Assembly (NCBI GenBank): GCA_051881315.1
Contig: JBJEPQ010000002.1
Location: 1 to 61,215, forward strand
Source: CAG-488 sp051881315
GTDB lineage: Bacteria > Bacillota > Clostridia > Oscillospirales > Acutalibacteraceae
Length of the DNA: 61,215 bases
Direction of reading: 5' to 3'
The notes below the pieces were generated by a model. That model was given only the letters and a program-made list of their open reading frames with translations. It did not search any database and was not told the origin of the DNA. Below are positions 60,082-61,215 of the stretch, in pieces (position 1 is the first letter of the stretch; each line of letters starts with the position of its first letter). Position numbers and translations under genes: made by a program.

Positions 60082-60110
60082 TTGACAGCTTTGCAAGCTT
60101 GTGTTAATAT
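60082..60110 (+). promoter_or_regulatory. Promoter of rplM-rpsI
   Basis: TTGACA at 60082-60087, 17-base spacer, TAATAT at 60105-60110. The start codon is 36 bases downstream. Confidence 0.85.
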
Positions 60111-60145
60111 ATTCGAGCAGTAAAAATTTATTTGGAGGTAAGTTT

Positions 60146-60574
60146 ATGTCAACTTATATGCCTAAGTCGGGCGACATCGTCCGCAAGTGGTATGTGCTTG
60201 ACGCAGCGGGAAAGCCGCTCGGCCGTGTTGCGGCTGAGGCTGCGGTTCTTCTTCGCGGTAAGCATAAGCCTCAGTTTGCTCCTCATGCAGACTGCGGTGA
60301 TCACGTTATCATAATCAACGCTGAGAAGGTTGTCCTCACAGGCAACAAGCTCGATCAGAAAATGTATTATCATCACACCGGTTACATCGGCAACATGAAG
60401 AAGGTTAAGTACAGCACCCTTATGCGTACAAAGCCGACTTTCGCCGTTGAGAAGGCTGTTAAGGGTATGATCCCCGACACAGTAATCGGACGTGAAGCAC
60501 TCACAAGACTTCGTGTATATGCAGGCGCAGAGCACAAGCATGCCGCACAGAAGCCCGAAGAGTGGGCATTTTAA
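60146..60574 (+). CDS. rplM: 50S ribosomal protein L13
   Basis: An early-assembly protein of the large subunit. The 142-residue sequence has the family pattern: KWYVLDAAGKPLGRVAAEAA, LRGKHKPQFAPHADCGD, VIIINAEKVVLTGNK and the late GMIPDTVIGREALTRLRVYAG. The ATG at 60146 follows TTGGAGGTAAG; an upstream in-frame codon would precede the promoter's -10. It is cotranscribed with rpsI 18 bases later, the universal bacterial order. Confidence 0.98.
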   Translation: MSTYMPKSGDIVRKWYVLDAAGKPLGRVAAEAAVLLRGKHKPQFAPHADCGDHVIIINAEKVVLTGNKLDQKMYYHHTGYIGNMKKVKYSTLMRTKPTFAVEKAVKGMIPDTVIGREALTRLRVYAGAEHKHAAQKPEEWAF

Positions 60575-60592
60575 TGAAGGGAGGCAACAATA

Positions 60593-60991
60593 ATGTACGA
60601 TTCTAATCCTTATTTCTACGGCACAGGCCGCAGAAAGAAATCAGTCGCTCGTGTTCGTGTTTATGCAGGTACGGGCAAGGTAACCATCAACGACAGAGAT
60701 ATTGATGATTACTTCGGACTTGAGACACTCAAGCTTATCGTTCGTCAGCCTCTCGAGCTTACAGGCACAACCGAGAAGTTCGACATCGTTTGCCGTGTAA
60801 ACGGCGGCGGCGTTACCGGTCAGGCAGGTGCTATCCGTCACGGCCTTTCCAGAGCTCTCCTTCAGTATGACGAGTCGCTCCGTGCAACTCTCAAGAAGGC
60901 AGGCTTCCTCACTCGTGATCCTCGAATGAAGGAAAGAAAGAAGTACGGTCTCAAAGGCGCTCGCCGTGCACCGCAGTTCTCAAAGAGATAA
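60593..60991 (+). CDS. rpsI: 30S ribosomal protein S9
   Basis: Small-subunit protein whose C-terminal tail reaches the P-site tRNA. The 132-residue product has GTGRRKKSVARVRVYAGTGK, VNGGGVTGQAGAIRHGLSRA and the typical tail ending KYGLKGARRAPQFSKR. AAGGGAGGCAA precedes the ATG. A terminator follows 20 bases after the stop. Confidence 0.98.
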   Translation: MYDSNPYFYGTGRRKKSVARVRVYAGTGKVTINDRDIDDYFGLETLKLIVRQPLELTGTTEKFDIVCRVNGGGVTGQAGAIRHGLSRALLQYDESLRATLKKAGFLTRDPRMKERKKYGLKGARRAPQFSKR

Positions 60992-61009
60992 TCAGATACA
61001 GATTATATC

Positions 61010-61046
61010 AAACCTCGAAAGATATCCTCTTTCGGGGTTTTGTTTT
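61010..61046 (+). terminator. Intrinsic terminator of rplM-rpsI
   Basis: AACCTCGAAAGA and TCTTTCGGGGTT pair around TATCC and are followed by TTGTTTT. Confidence 0.9.
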
Positions 61047-61048
61047 AC

Positions 61049-61130
61049 TGCGGTGTCCTCGCGGCGTAGCCGCTGCGGTCGCAGACTAAAAACAGTCCAC
61101 CGGACTGTTTTCCTAACGCTGCGACAGTTC
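61049..61130. repeat. Dispersed palindromic repeat
   Basis: Contains GCGGCGTAGCCGC-type symmetry at 61070, a palindrome AAACAGTCC/GGACTGTTT at 61090-61110, and TGCGACAG (CTGTCGCA on the minus strand) at its right end. It resembles the repeat hairpins elsewhere in the window. Confidence 0.6.
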
Positions 61131-61169
61131 AGAAAGAGATAAATTTTTATCATTGTTTTCAAATGAAGT

Positions 61170-61215
61170 GAACCCCAAAGTTTAGACAAAATTAAATATT
61201 AAGTTGTATGTGAAT
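61170..61215. mobile_element. Possible terminal end of an IS3-type element, cut by the window edge
   Basis: TGAACCCCAAAGTTTAGACA at 61170-61189 resembles the terminal repeats of IS3/IS150-group elements as I remember them (TGAACCCCAAAAGTTAGACA-like). Only 46 bases are visible, so no transposase can be tested. Confidence 0.4.

Overview
The window looks like a chromosomal segment of a low-to-medium GC, Gram-positive gut clostridium, most likely Oscillospiraceae/Ruminococcaceae. The support is a PolC-type replicative polymerase, a stand-alone Spo0A-type DNA-binding domain, a tetrahydrofolate riboswitch in front of an ECF folate transporter gene, host-glycan hydrolases (GH36, GH89-like, GH125), strong AGGAGG-type ribosome sites and frequent TTG/GTG starts. 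The genus assignment is inference. No prophage, plasmid or CRISPR locus is visible. A possible IS3-type end lies at the extreme right edge.

Layout. 0.1-5.5 kb: alpha-galactosidase, a dUTPase-like gene, an AraC regulator, a cupin, an atypical YczE-like membrane protein behind a palindromic promoter, and tRNA-Thr/tRNA-Tyr. 5.7-12 kb: Fe-dependent alcohol dehydrogenase, a repeat island, rpsU, two TIM-barrel sugar isomerases/epimerases, a five-unit 101-bp tandem repeat, a Gfo/Idh/MocA oxidoreductase and an orphan Spo0A-C protein. 12-19 kb: secreted LCAT-like lipase, a 56-residue peptide gene, pyridoxamine kinase, trmL, trmO, fucO, a GT2 enzyme and the THF riboswitch with folT. 19-25.7 kb: a 217-bp cloverleaf-like palindrome, a sirtuin/PPOX/DUF2804 operon read leftward, a SEDS glycosyltransferase with its class B PBP, and a secreted protein. 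25.8-29.2 kb: GH89-like and GH125 hydrolases. 29.4-41.1 kb: a Nudix fusion, a small membrane protein, then the cluster pyrH-frr-uppS-cdsA-dxr-rseP-ispG-polC. 41.1-48.1 kb: hisI, membrane proteins, a DacF-like protein, a phosphoesterase, deoC, a GNAT enzyme and galM. 48.2-56.7 kb: response regulator, sensor kinase and HtrA, then a PucR-type regulator and ftsE-ftsX-envC. 57-61 kb: rarA, a CNNM/CorC protein and rplM-rpsI.

How the genes fit together. Cell-envelope functions dominate the centre and right: isoprenoid precursors (dxr, ispG), lipid carrier (uppS), phospholipid (cdsA), peptidoglycan synthesis (SEDS/PBP), peptidoglycan hydrolysis control (FtsEX-EnvC-like), envelope stress (two-component system/HtrA, RseP). 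Sugar catabolism dominates the left (GH36, GH89, GH125, isomerases, FucO, GalM, DeoC), consistent with life on host or plant glycans.

Most notable points: (1) a PolC that lacks the usual 3'-5' exonuclease insert but keeps a full set of PHP metal ligands; (2) a DacF-like protein in which both catalytic serines are glycine; (3) a 101-bp tandem repeat whose hairpin arms covary between units; (4) a 217-bp branched palindrome whose outer arms share a CTGTCGCA core with several terminator hairpins in the window.
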